Positions 8,594 to 18,153 of a stretch of DNA of 35,332 bases are shown here, piece after piece. Every line of letters starts with the position of its first letter. Within the stretch, counting starts at the first letter, position 1. Below the pieces are notes generated by a model. The model was not told the origin of the DNA, ran no database searches, and worked only from the letters and a program-made list of their open reading frames with translations. The DNA is from Paracoccaceae bacterium (GTDB lineage: Bacteria > Pseudomonadota > Alphaproteobacteria > Rhodobacterales > Rhodobacteraceae), in contig WTAL01000178.1 in NCBI GenBank assembly GCA_013139635.1, positions 1-35,332 on the forward strand. The letters are read 5' to 3'. Position numbers and translations under genes: made by a program.

Positions 8594-9430
8594 TTAACTT
8601 CTTTCCTTCAACAGTGCTTTCATCTCGGCCAGCTCTGCCTTGGTTTCCTCGTTGGACTTCATCACCATGTTCAAAATGCGCTCCAGCTCCTGATCTTGCG
8701 CCTCCTCCACAGCGGCCTGCATGGTGTTTACCAAAATACCGATAAACAGGTTGAGGACCGCAAAGGATGTCGCAACAATGAAAGGCACAAACAAGAGCCA
8801 CGCCCACGGGAACTCCTCCATAATTGGCCGCACAATCCCCATCGACCAGCTCTCAAGCGTCATGATCTGGAACAGTGAATATAGGCTCTCGCCAATGGTG
8901 CCAAACCATTGCGGAAAGGCCTCGCTATAAAGCATCGTCGCCATCACAGCGAAGATGTAATAAACGATAAACAGCAAGATAATCACCGCGCCCATGCCCG
9001 GCAAAGCCTCTAGCAGCGCGCGAATAACCGAGCGTAGTTGCGGCACAACCGAAAGGATGCGCATGGCCCGAATGACCCTGAGCGCCCGCAAAACCGAAAG
9101 GTTTGTGTCGGTCGGCAGCAAGCCCACACTCACGATCGTCAGGTCAAACAGGTTCCAAGGGGATTTGAAAAACCTAAAGCCGAAGGCGTAAATTTTAATG
9201 GCCATTTCGGCCACAAAAACCCACAGTACGATATTATCAAAAATCGAAAGCGCCGGGCCAATAACATCATTCACCCGATCTGAGGTGCTAAGCCCCAAGG
9301 TGAGTGCATTTAGCACGATCAATCCAAGGATAGAGTACCGAATACGCGGGCTCTCAATCCACTGCGCTAACTTCCAGCGAGCGCTGCCTTCTTTTGCATT
9401 GGTGACCTCGGCCATACCATCCCCCGTCAT
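8594..9430 (-). CDS. Bacterial voltage-gated sodium channel homologue (NaChBac/BacNav-type ion transporter)
   Basis: Six-TM architecture; S4 LSVLRALRVIRAMRILSVVPQLR with Arg every third residue; selectivity filter TLESWSM (8840-8860); C-terminal coiled coil ELERILNMVMKSNEETKAELAEMKALLKER. Start overlaps the upstream stop (ATGA). Confidence 0.92.
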   Translation of the reverse strand: MTGDGMAEVTNAKEGSARWKLAQWIESPRIRYSILGLIVLNALTLGLSTSDRVNDVIGPALSIFDNIVLWVFVAEMAIKIYAFGFRFFKSPWNLFDLTIVSVGLLPTDTNLSVLRALRVIRAMRILSVVPQLRSVIRALLEALPGMGAVIILLFIVYYIFAVMATMLYSEAFPQWFGTIGESLYSLFQIMTLESWSMGIVRPIMEEFPWAWLLFVPFIVATSFAVLNLFIGILVNTMQAAVEEAQDQELERILNMVMKSNEETKAELAEMKALLKERS

Positions 9431-10404
9431 TTCCGGCTTTTCGCTGTTTGCTCCAGCTTTTTCAGCTTAGCATCAATCTTTTTCATTAATTCATCAAGCT
9501 TATCTAACGAATTGAGCACTTTGCTAGCAACGCTGTCAAGCTCTTGCCAAACGCTAGACCCAACGTCTTTGCGCGCAAGCCGCTTGATCACATCCAGCAT
9601 GCCCTTTTCAAATTTCCCGACAGACGCTTCCACCGGCCCTGTGGCTTTTGACAACGCATCCATAGATTTTTTGAACTCCGCCTTAGCCCCATCTGACAAA
9701 TCCTTGCTCAAACCTTTTTTAATGGCCGCCGGAATGCCCGACAGAACCCCGAGGCGTTTTTTCAAAACCGAAGATTGCGCCGAGAGTACTTTTTGAAGCT
9801 TCGGAAGCTCGGCTTTCAATAAGTCATCAAACTCTTTTGAGGCTTCCTCTTTGGCTGGCCCGCTAGATTTTTGTTCTTTCTTTTTCAGCTTTACAAGGGG
9901 CTCATATACATCATCAAATGCTTGGGCAAAATCAGACACCACATTTATCATCGCCTCTGGATGGCCCGCTGTCAAAGATTTGCGGGTGGATTTAAGCTGG
10001 CCAAGGTCGTCCCCCGCGCCTGATGCGATATCTTCCTGAAATTCAACAAATTTCTCGTTCAAATTTCGCACCATCGCTTTTTGCAGCTTCGGCATATCCT
10101 TAATAAATTCCGAGCTGGCTTTCTTTTTATCCTGCCCGTTTTTAGCTTTGCCTATCGGCACAAAGGCCTGCCAAATTTGCGAGGCATACAAGCTCAGATC
10201 ATAGCGAAATATCGCCCGCGCCTGCGCCTCCAGCTTGCGCTTATCCCATTTCGCCGTGGTCGGCTCAAACTTGCCAGAAATATCAACCCGTCCAGGTTTT
10301 TTAAATTCCTTTACGTCGGCCTCGATCTTTTTCCACTTTTTCTTGTCGAACTCCTGAAACGGATCAATCGACACTTTCACCGGAATAGGTTTTTCGCCCG
10401 CCAT
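9427..10404 (-). CDS. Lys-rich, predominantly helical protein of unknown function in the T6SS operon
   Basis: 325-aa ORF, ATGA-coupled to the downstream channel gene; no recognisable family. Confidence 0.7.
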   Translation of the reverse strand: MAGEKPIPVKVSIDPFQEFDKKKWKKIEADVKEFKKPGRVDISGKFEPTTAKWDKRKLEAQARAIFRYDLSLYASQIWQAFVPIGKAKNGQDKKKASSEFIKDMPKLQKAMVRNLNEKFVEFQEDIASGAGDDLGQLKSTRKSLTAGHPEAMINVVSDFAQAFDDVYEPLVKLKKKEQKSSGPAKEEASKEFDDLLKAELPKLQKVLSAQSSVLKKRLGVLSGIPAAIKKGLSKDLSDGAKAEFKKSMDALSKATGPVEASVGKFEKGMLDVIKRLARKDVGSSVWQELDSVASKVLNSLDKLDELMKKIDAKLKKLEQTAKSRK

Positions 10405-10467
10405 GTGTCACTCCATAAATAAATTTATTAAAAAAACGGTGGGCAGCTCTAGGCCGCCCACATCACT

Positions 10468-11622
10468 TTAAATAGCATCCAGCAGTTGCTTATCAGCCTC
10501 AGACGCCGCCGCCGTTGCAATACCAAGCAGCGCCTCTCCGGCTTTCGAAAAATCTCCGCCGGCCAAAACGATATCAATCAACGGCAAGCCCTTCTGGATA
10601 TATTTCCACTTTTTCGGCTCCAGAGTTTCCAGCTCTTTTACCGCAAAAGCCACCGATTTATTAAAGGCCATGCCCTTAGTCACCTGCCCCTGCATATCAA
10701 TGATTTTATCAATCAAGTTCGCCGTCGCCTTGCGCAATTTGCTCAGCACCGCCTTCATCTTTTTATTGGCTTTAATCTCGGGCATCGCCTCGATCTTATC
10801 AATCTGCGCCAAGATCTGGTTTAGCTTTTGCGCCATCTTGTGCGAGGCCACATCCACCCCCTGCACCTTGCTTTTATACTGGCCATTATCCGCCTTAACA
10901 CTGGTTAAGGACGGAATAAAATCTGCCCCCAACACCGAGTTGATAAAAGCCTTGCCGGTATCCTTAGCGCCCGAAAGTTCTTTGCGCTTTTTATCATAGC
11001 TTTTCTGAACCTTTTTCAGGCCGTTTGTGACCCGCTTTTGCATTTTGTCCGCATCAATGGCCAGCTTGTAGAGCTTCATGGTGATCGTGATCAAAGTTTT
11101 GATAACACCGTAAAGCGCCACAATCAGCGCAAAGCCCCCCGTCGCAACCGCGCCAGCTGTGCCAATTACGCCACCCGCCAAGCCGAGCCCGTCAATCGCC
11201 AAGCCAATGCCCGCTTTTATCTGATACTCACGGTATTCCGCCTTGGTTTTTTTCACATCTTCCCAAGCGCTTTGCGCCGCAGATTGGGCGCTGGAAATAA
11301 AGGTTTTGGTGCTGGATTTATACTTTGATTCAAGCGAGGCCAGAACCTTATCTGCATCCTTTTGGGTTTTGGCCTTTTGATAGGCGGCATCGTGCTTTTT
11401 AAGCAAAGACGCCATTTGTTGCATATAGGCTTTATACTTTTCCGAAGCCGCTTCTGTGATTTTCGCTTGCAACAACGCATCTTTTCTAACGGCATCATAA
11501 GCCTTGGAATCCACATCAAGGGAAACCGAAAAAGGCAGCGAATTACCTGTAATCTCTTTCGGCTTTACTGCACGTTCAAGCGTGCCCCAGATGTCATTTT
11601 CCAGTAATACAATTTTTGGCAT
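10468..11622 (-). CDS. Helical protein with central Gly-rich hydrophobic hairpin; unknown, candidate pore-forming effector or chaperone partner
   Basis: 384-aa ORF; long amphipathic/charged helices flank GIGLAIDGLGLAGGVIGTAGAVATGGFALIVALYGVIKTLITITMKLYKLAID. Confidence 0.7.
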   Translation of the reverse strand: MPKIVLLENDIWGTLERAVKPKEITGNSLPFSVSLDVDSKAYDAVRKDALLQAKITEAASEKYKAYMQQMASLLKKHDAAYQKAKTQKDADKVLASLESKYKSSTKTFISSAQSAAQSAWEDVKKTKAEYREYQIKAGIGLAIDGLGLAGGVIGTAGAVATGGFALIVALYGVIKTLITITMKLYKLAIDADKMQKRVTNGLKKVQKSYDKKRKELSGAKDTGKAFINSVLGADFIPSLTSVKADNGQYKSKVQGVDVASHKMAQKLNQILAQIDKIEAMPEIKANKKMKAVLSKLRKATANLIDKIIDMQGQVTKGMAFNKSVAFAVKELETLEPKKWKYIQKGLPLIDIVLAGGDFSKAGEALLGIATAAASEADKQLLDAI

Positions 11623-11645
11623 TTTTCACTCCCTTTTTTTATTTA

Positions 11646-14345
11646 CTATTCAAATGCGTAGGTAAATTCTCCATCTTCCACGCTCACATTCACCGCGTTA
11701 ATATCTTCACCCATCATCATCCGGCGCAAAAATTCGCCCGAGATTTCTGGCAACATAGAGTTGGTCAGGATAGCGTCAATCATCCGCCCACCGCTTTCCA
11801 GCTCTTGGCAACGGTCCACAATGGTATCGACTACAGCGTCGTCGAAGCTGACCGGCACGCCGTGGCTTCCCTGCACCCGCTTTACAATCCGGTTAAGCTG
11901 CAAGCGCGTGATCTGGCCGATCATATCCGGTGAAAGCGGATAGTATGGGATCGTCACAATACGGCCAAGCAGCGCCGCGGGGAAAACCTTAAGCAGCGGC
12001 TCCCGCATCGCTTTCGCTATGCCCTCAGGCTCCGGCATCAGGTCCGGGTCTTCACACATATCCATAATAAGCTCGGAGCCCACATTCGACGTCAGCAAAA
12101 TGAGCGTGTTTTTAAAGTCAATCGAGCGGCCTTCACCGTCTTCCATGATGCCTTTATCAAACACCTGAAAGAACATCTCGTGCACGTCAGAGTGCGCCTT
12201 CTCAACCTCATCCAGCAGCACTACCGAATAAGGCTTGCGGCGCACAGCTTCGGTCAAAACCCCGCCTTCGCCGTAGCCAACATAGCCGGGAGGCGCCCCT
12301 TTCAGGCTACTCACAGTGTGGGCCTCCTGAAACTCAGACATGTTGATAGTAATAATATTTTGCTCACCACCATAAAGCGCCTCAGCCAGTGCCAGCGCGG
12401 TTTCGGTTTTACCCACACCGCTTGGCCCCGCCAGCATAAACACGCCAATCGGCTTGCTTGGGTTATCCAGCCCCGCCCGCGCGGTTTGCACCCGCTTGGC
12501 GATCATCTCCATGGCATGGTTCTGCCCGATCACCCGCTTTGAGAGCGCCGACGCCAAGTTAAGCACGGTGTCGATCTCGTCCTTCACCATTTTGCCCACG
12601 GGAATCCCCGTCCAATCACCCACAACGCTGGCAATCGCCTGCGCGTCTACAATCGGCAAAATCAGCGCGCTATCACCCTGAAGCTCTTCCAATTCCGTCT
12701 GCTTGCCCTTCAGCGTGGCCAGCAGCTCAGCGCGATCCTCATCACTCAGTTCAGCCCCCTCGGGCGCATCCGCGGCCTCCTCGCCATCGACCTCACCGCC
12801 CTCAGAGCGCAGCTTGGCCCGCAAGTCCAGAATCTCGTCCACAATAACTTTTTCCGCCTTCCAGCGCTGGGTTAACCCATCAAGCCGCACCTGCTCCTCG
12901 GCCATTTCAGCATCCACCCGCACACGGCGGTCGTCGCCCTCATAGCCCGCGGTTTCGTCCCGTCCGATGATCTCAAGCTCGGTTTTTAGCGCCGCAATCC
13001 GGCGTTGGCTATCGTCCACCTCAGCTGGCACCGCATGCTGGCTAATCGCCACCCGCGCACAGGCCGTATCAATCAGGCTCACCGATTTATCGGGCAACTG
13101 CCGCGCCGGAATATAGCGCGCCGAAAGCCGCACGGCGGCCTCGATCCCCTCATCCAACACCTGCACCTTGTGGTGCTTCTCCAGCATTCCGGTAATGCCC
13201 CGCATCATCAAAATCGCCTTTTTCTCGTCTGGCTCATCCACCACAACGGTTTGGAAGCGCCGCGTTAACGCAGGGTCTTTCTCGATATGCTTTTTATACT
13301 CGGCCCACGTGGTCGCGCCAATCGTGCGCAGGGTTCCGCGCGCCAAAGCAGGCTTCAGCAAGTTTGCCGCATCGCCGGTGCCAGCCGCGCCGCCCGCGCC
13401 CACCAGCGTGTGGGTCTCATCAATAAACATCACAATCGGAATTTCAGAGCTTTGCACCTCCTCGATCACCTGCTTAAGCCGGTTCTCAAATTCGCCCTTC
13501 ATCGAAGCACCCGCTTGCAGCAAGCCCACATCCAGCTCCAGCAGCTTGGCCCCTTGCAGCGCTGGCGGCACATCGCCCCGCGCAATCCGCAAAGCAAAGC
13601 CCTCCACCACGGCAGTTTTACCAACCCCCGCTTCGCCCGTCAAAATCGGGTTATTCTGCCGACGCCGCATCAGCACATCCACGATCTGGCGGATCTCCTC
13701 ATCACGCCCAACAATCGCATCAATCTCGCCATTACGCGCTTTTTCGGTCAGGTCTGTGCAATAGGCTTCCAGCGCCTCGCCCGCACCCATTTGGGCAGGG
13801 GCCATAGCATCAGACGCTTCCCCCGGCACAGCGCCACCGCCAACACCATCTTGCGGCGCCAAACCATCTTCGGGCGATCCCGAGCAAATATCATAAAAAT
13901 CGTCGGCTAGCTCATCAGCCTTCACCTTGCGGAACTCTGCCGAAATACTGCTCAAAGCGCCCATTAGGGTTTTGGTTTTCACCATGCCCAAAATCAAATG
14001 CCCCGTACGAATTTGCGGCGATTTATGCATCAGAGAGGCATAAACCCACGCCCGCTCAACGGTGTCTTCCAAATGCTGCGAAAGGTCCGAAATACTGCTC
14101 GCGCCCCGCGGTAGGCTATCCAAAGCATCGGTAAAATCCTTGGCCACGCGCCCTGCGTCAAGGTCAAAATGCTGGATAATCCGGTGGATGTCACTATCTT
14201 GCCCCTGCAAAATCTGGTGCAGCCAATGCACCAGCTCCACATACGGGTTGCCACGCATTTTGCAAAAAACCGTGGCCCCCTCGATGCCTTGATATCCAAG
14301 CTTGTTCAATTTCCCAAAAAGGGCGACGCGGCTAATTTCACTCAT
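11646..14345 (-). CDS. tssH: TssH/ClpV AAA+ ATPase
   Basis: Two Walker A motifs (GEAGVGKTAVVEG, GPSGVGKTETALALAEALYGGEQ), NMSEFQEAHTVSSLKGAPPGYVGYGEGGVLTEAVRRKPYSVVLLDEVEKAH; T6SS context. Confidence 0.95.
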   Translation of the reverse strand: MSEISRVALFGKLNKLGYQGIEGATVFCKMRGNPYVELVHWLHQILQGQDSDIHRIIQHFDLDAGRVAKDFTDALDSLPRGASSISDLSQHLEDTVERAWVYASLMHKSPQIRTGHLILGMVKTKTLMGALSSISAEFRKVKADELADDFYDICSGSPEDGLAPQDGVGGGAVPGEASDAMAPAQMGAGEALEAYCTDLTEKARNGEIDAIVGRDEEIRQIVDVLMRRRQNNPILTGEAGVGKTAVVEGFALRIARGDVPPALQGAKLLELDVGLLQAGASMKGEFENRLKQVIEEVQSSEIPIVMFIDETHTLVGAGGAAGTGDAANLLKPALARGTLRTIGATTWAEYKKHIEKDPALTRRFQTVVVDEPDEKKAILMMRGITGMLEKHHKVQVLDEGIEAAVRLSARYIPARQLPDKSVSLIDTACARVAISQHAVPAEVDDSQRRIAALKTELEIIGRDETAGYEGDDRRVRVDAEMAEEQVRLDGLTQRWKAEKVIVDEILDLRAKLRSEGGEVDGEEAADAPEGAELSDEDRAELLATLKGKQTELEELQGDSALILPIVDAQAIASVVGDWTGIPVGKMVKDEIDTVLNLASALSKRVIGQNHAMEMIAKRVQTARAGLDNPSKPIGVFMLAGPSGVGKTETALALAEALYGGEQNIITINMSEFQEAHTVSSLKGAPPGYVGYGEGGVLTEAVRRKPYSVVLLDEVEKAHSDVHEMFFQVFDKGIMEDGEGRSIDFKNTLILLTSNVGSELIMDMCEDPDLMPEPEGIAKAMREPLLKVFPAALLGRIVTIPYYPLSPDMIGQITRLQLNRIVKRVQGSHGVPVSFDDAVVDTIVDRCQELESGGRMIDAILTNSMLPEISGEFLRRMMMGEDINAVNVSVEDGEFTYAFE

Positions 14346-14347
14346 AT

Positions 14348-15805
14348 TTACTCTCCCGGTTGTGCATCTGATTGTATGTATAATTGATCCAGATCTTTAT
14401 CGCCTGGTGGTGTGCCCAACCATGTTGTCCAACCAAGGTATACGCCCCTTGGTTCGGGTCGGGTGTCATCTTCATGACCATTCTCTGCGCTAAGTGGCGG
14501 AATTTGCGGGGATTCCTCAAAATCCTCTGCAATCTCGCCAAATTCAATATCACTCGCCACCGTTGCTGGCGCGGGCGGGGCGGCGATCGGCAGCACAACG
14601 GTTTTTTCCATATCCAGCGGTGGCTCTTCAGGCAAAGGGGCCTGCACTGCTACGCTTGGCTCATCCAAATCAACCGCCGCTTCCGTCTCAGGCGTTTCAT
14701 CTTGATCAGCGCCCAGCGCCGTTGACACTGGCGCTTCACTAAGTGCAATCTCTGGCTCCATGACCTCAGGCGAAAACGGCACCTCTTCGGCGCGCTCAAC
14801 CTCGGTCACAATCTCTTCTTGATGGCTCAGCGTCACGCTGACCTCTTCATCAACCACAGCCTTGGCCAGCATCGCCGGCTCGGCCTCGCCTTTGCGCAGC
14901 ACAAGGTTCATGTCCCACATCATGGCCTCACCCATATAATTATTCACCAGCGATTTTAGCCGCTTAAGGCTATCTCCCCCCGGCAATAGCCGCTTATAAT
15001 CCGCCAGCCCAACAGGCCCCACCCGAAACCTAAATTTCGCTTGCCGCGTCCAAACTTTGGAGCCGATCGAGCAGCTCTGCCCCAGCTTGGCGGGCTTATG
15101 CGGATTACCCAGCTCCCACGTATCTTTTTTGTCCAGCTCCAGCCAAGTCCCGACAAAGCTTTCCATTGTCGCAGGCGCACCAAAAAACCCGGAAATCAGC
15201 GCCAAAAGGCCTTCCTCATTGCGCGTCCCGTGCGCCAGCCGCCCCGCATAGCGCAGCTTGGCAAGGTCTGGCATCGCATCCCGCTCTGCCATGGCCGCCC
15301 CGCGCAGCCCGGCAAAGGCCGCAACCTTTTGGGCAAAAGGGTCCACCTCGCCCTTACGGTCAAAGCTCGACGTTGGCTCACCCGAGGCATAGGCGCGGTA
15401 AAAAAGAGACAGCATCCGGTGGTGAAAAATATCACCAAAAGCCTTGAATGTCGGGTCTCGAAACGAGCGCTGGCGGTTATAGGCATGTTCCGTGAAATGC
15501 AGCGGCAGCGGGCCATTTGGCCCAAACAGGCCAAACATATATTGCGCCAGCTCACCCGGCTCGCCCGTTTGCGCATCTTGCGGCACAAACCGCGCCACGG
15601 TTGAGCTGGCAAAAGACATATCTATCCGCTGCTTGAGCCGAATAGCATCTTGCTTGGGCCGGCGTGACCGCCCAAAACGAGGCTTGTCGGCATGCGCAGC
15701 TTCGATCAGGCGCAGGGCCTGAAAGATATGGTATTTCTCGGGGTGCTCCTTGAACGCTTCAAAGCGGCTCAGATCACCCGCCTCTTTCCGCTCATCGCTG
15801 GCCAC
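14348..15805 (-). CDS. tssG: TssG baseplate protein with a long acidic/Pro-rich insertion before the conserved C-terminal LGWTTWLG
   Basis: RFEAFKEHPEKYHIFQALRLIEAAH...PRFGRSRRPKQDAIRLKQ...; terminal VYLGWTTWLGTPPGDKDLDQLYI; overlaps tssF. Confidence 0.9.
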   Translation of the reverse strand: MASDERKEAGDLSRFEAFKEHPEKYHIFQALRLIEAAHADKPRFGRSRRPKQDAIRLKQRIDMSFASSTVARFVPQDAQTGEPGELAQYMFGLFGPNGPLPLHFTEHAYNRQRSFRDPTFKAFGDIFHHRMLSLFYRAYASGEPTSSFDRKGEVDPFAQKVAAFAGLRGAAMAERDAMPDLAKLRYAGRLAHGTRNEEGLLALISGFFGAPATMESFVGTWLELDKKDTWELGNPHKPAKLGQSCSIGSKVWTRQAKFRFRVGPVGLADYKRLLPGGDSLKRLKSLVNNYMGEAMMWDMNLVLRKGEAEPAMLAKAVVDEEVSVTLSHQEEIVTEVERAEEVPFSPEVMEPEIALSEAPVSTALGADQDETPETEAAVDLDEPSVAVQAPLPEEPPLDMEKTVVLPIAAPPAPATVASDIEFGEIAEDFEESPQIPPLSAENGHEDDTRPEPRGVYLGWTTWLGTPPGDKDLDQLYIQSDAQPGE

Positions 15806-17655
15806 CGGGCAATTTCCCCTCTATCTGGGCTGTGAATTACTGTTTCGGTAAAGCTATTCACCGATACATATTTTGCAAAAAAACGTTGCAGCACCACGCC
15901 GAGCACATAGACTCCGGTGCCTTCATAAAAACTCTCGTCAAATTCTACGTTCACTTCCAAGCCGCGCACGGCGGTCGAAAGCACTTCGTCGGCCATCCGC
16001 CGCACAATTGGCACCGTCCAAACGCGGGTAATGCCCTCAAGCTGCTTGGAAAGCGATTTATCGCCGAGCGGGCCATAGACCCCGAGCAATTCCCGAATGG
16101 CCGCCGCAGGGTCGCCGCGGTCGGTTTCGGAAATTGACAGGTAATTCAGGCTCAAATGCGAAATAAGCCGCCATGCGCTGTCACCTTCCACAGCCAGGCT
16201 AGCCCTAGGCCGTGTGATCGGTGTGAGCGCCGTTACCGCCTTAACCGGCCCGCCTTCGGGCAGCTCAAAATCGGTGGCGTGCTTGCCGATGGTCAAGAGC
16301 ATGGGCAGGTCGCGATTGGTGCACATGGCCTTAATGGCCAGCTGCTCAATGTCGCCGCCATAAGGCGCCTGAAGCTGGTCCACCAAGTTGATAAAAATGT
16401 CGGCACCGAGGTAACTCGTGCGCGTGCCTTTTAGCCGCTGGCGCTCGGAGCGCTGGTGCATACGGCGGCGCAGGCTGTAATAGGCGTCATAATTCTCACC
16501 CGCAGCCGTCAGGTCATCGGCTGAGTAAAACGGCTCAAACGCCACGTCGTCTTTGCCCTCCGAAGAAATCCCCGTCACTTTATCTATGCCATAAATCTCG
16601 AAATCCAGCGGGGCGGTGCGGTCAGGGATGATCTGATAATCCACGTCGCGGCCATCCACATGCACGCGGTCACAGCGCTTTTCAAACAGGTTTACCGCCG
16701 GGGTGGCGAACAGCTCAAAAGCGCTTGGCTCAATGGCGGCGGCAAGGCTGCCCATAGATTGCTTGAGCAGGATATAAATATCAACCTCGTCCCCATCTTT
16801 TACCTGCTTTAATATCGGCTGAAGGCCGCCGATTTTGGTAAAGAAATAGCGGTTGGGAAGGGCATAATACTCTTGCAGCAAACGGTAGCCATCAAAGCTT
16901 TGGCCGGGGAAGGGCAGCAGCGCTTGCTCGGGCTCGCACCCCGTGGCCTCAATTGTGTTCCAGCGGTTCACATAGGCCCAGTCATCCCGCGCGTTGGTCG
17001 AGCGGCCCGCCACCTGAATACCATCATTGGCGATATGCTCAAATAGCCGCCATGGCTCCCAGCCAGAGCCGGTCATGAATAGCGTCAGCTCATCAAGGTT
17101 CAGCTTTGCGAGGCCCATTTCAGTGAGGCTTTTCAGCCGCAAACGAATAGCCGCCTTAACCTCACGGTTTTCACCGACGCCAGCCGCCATCACTTCGCCG
17201 CGCCCATTCAGATACGAGGCTTCCGTGATTTCGATTGGCCACAGAGTTACGTCCTGCGCCGTGCGGAATTGGCACGCCGTATTGTCGCCATCACGCAGAG
17301 GGCTGCGCAGCGTCGTACCACGCGCAATTTTATAGCCGTCTTCCATGGCGGCCTGCGTGGGGTCTGGCTGCAATTTGGCAATAAACATGCTTGGAGTCGG
17401 GGCGAGGTAATGCGGATAGACGATCTCTAGCAAATGCTGGGTCAGCACCGGATATTGCAAGTCCAGCTCCAGCTGCACCCGCGCCGCCATAAAGGCAAAG
17501 CCCTCCATCATACGCTCTACATACGGGTCGGCAATTTCTACACCGTCCATCCCCAGCCGCGCAGCAATTTTGGGGTAGGACTCCGAAAACTCCTCGCCCA
17601 TCTCGCGCATATAGGCCAGCTCTTCTTCATATTTTTTCAGTATTCGCGTGTCCAT
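15769..17655 (-). CDS. tssF: TssF baseplate protein
   Basis: MDTRILKKYEEELAYMREMGEEFSESYPKIAARLGMDGVEIADPYVERMMEGFAFMAARVQLELD is a canonical TssF N-terminus. Confidence 0.95.
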   Translation of the reverse strand: MDTRILKKYEEELAYMREMGEEFSESYPKIAARLGMDGVEIADPYVERMMEGFAFMAARVQLELDLQYPVLTQHLLEIVYPHYLAPTPSMFIAKLQPDPTQAAMEDGYKIARGTTLRSPLRDGDNTACQFRTAQDVTLWPIEITEASYLNGRGEVMAAGVGENREVKAAIRLRLKSLTEMGLAKLNLDELTLFMTGSGWEPWRLFEHIANDGIQVAGRSTNARDDWAYVNRWNTIEATGCEPEQALLPFPGQSFDGYRLLQEYYALPNRYFFTKIGGLQPILKQVKDGDEVDIYILLKQSMGSLAAAIEPSAFELFATPAVNLFEKRCDRVHVDGRDVDYQIIPDRTAPLDFEIYGIDKVTGISSEGKDDVAFEPFYSADDLTAAGENYDAYYSLRRRMHQRSERQRLKGTRTSYLGADIFINLVDQLQAPYGGDIEQLAIKAMCTNRDLPMLLTIGKHATDFELPEGGPVKAVTALTPITRPRASLAVEGDSAWRLISHLSLNYLSISETDRGDPAAAIRELLGVYGPLGDKSLSKQLEGITRVWTVPIVRRMADEVLSTAVRGLEVNVEFDESFYEGTGVYVLGVVLQRFFAKYVSVNSFTETVIHSPDRGEIARWPAMSGKRRVI

Positions 17656-17658
17656 AGC

Positions 17659-18153
17659 CTACCCCTTTACCACCGACATATCACCCGAAGCCAAATCAAG
17701 CTCGGTGCGCATAAATACCTCTACCGGCACGGGCTGAGCCCAAATTTCCGCGTGAATATTAAACAATATGCGCGAATGTGTGCCTTCCACCGTGGTCGAA
17801 AGCCTCACCTCTAGGCTGCCCTGCACTATGCGCGGCTCAAAGCGCTCAATGGCTTTGTGGATCATCCGCTCCAGCTCATAAGGGCGCGCCTCTGCGGCCT
17901 TTTTGCCCGCAATATCCGTTATGCCATAATTCAGGGTTGAAGCCGCTGCAAAAGGAAAGGTTTCCTCATCCACATCGCCCTCTTGGTTAACGGTGTTTAG
18001 CAGCCAGCCAAGGTCTCGCAGCACAATATCGCGCAACTGCCGGATATCTATGATTTGATCGCGCGCGCTTTCCTTAACCTCGCCAGGGTTGTTATCCGTC
18101 AGCCGGTCAAGGAGCGACGGTTGAAGGCGCTCGGAATCTCCGAGATCAGCCAT
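17659..18153 (-). CDS. tssE: TssE (gp25-like) baseplate protein
   Basis: LQPSLLDRLTDNNPGE...LRDIVLRDLGWLLNT...YGITDIAG...MIHKAIERFEPRI; ATG at 18153 overlaps the tagJ 3' end. Confidence 0.92.
   Translation of the reverse strand: MADLGDSERLQPSLLDRLTDNNPGEVKESARDQIIDIRQLRDIVLRDLGWLLNTVNQEGDVDEETFPFAAASTLNYGITDIAGKKAAEARPYELERMIHKAIERFEPRIVQGSLEVRLSTTVEGTHSRILFNIHAEIWAQPVPVEVFMRTELDLASGDMSVVKG

Noticed and set aside
8594-9430. Considered the channel as a TssL/TssM-like T6SS membrane component
   Set aside because: S4 arginine repeat and TLESWSM pore filter identify it as a BacNav-type channel.
13168-13910. Plus-strand ORFs of 198 and 207 aa
   Set aside because: Antisense to the strongly conserved clpV ATPase region.
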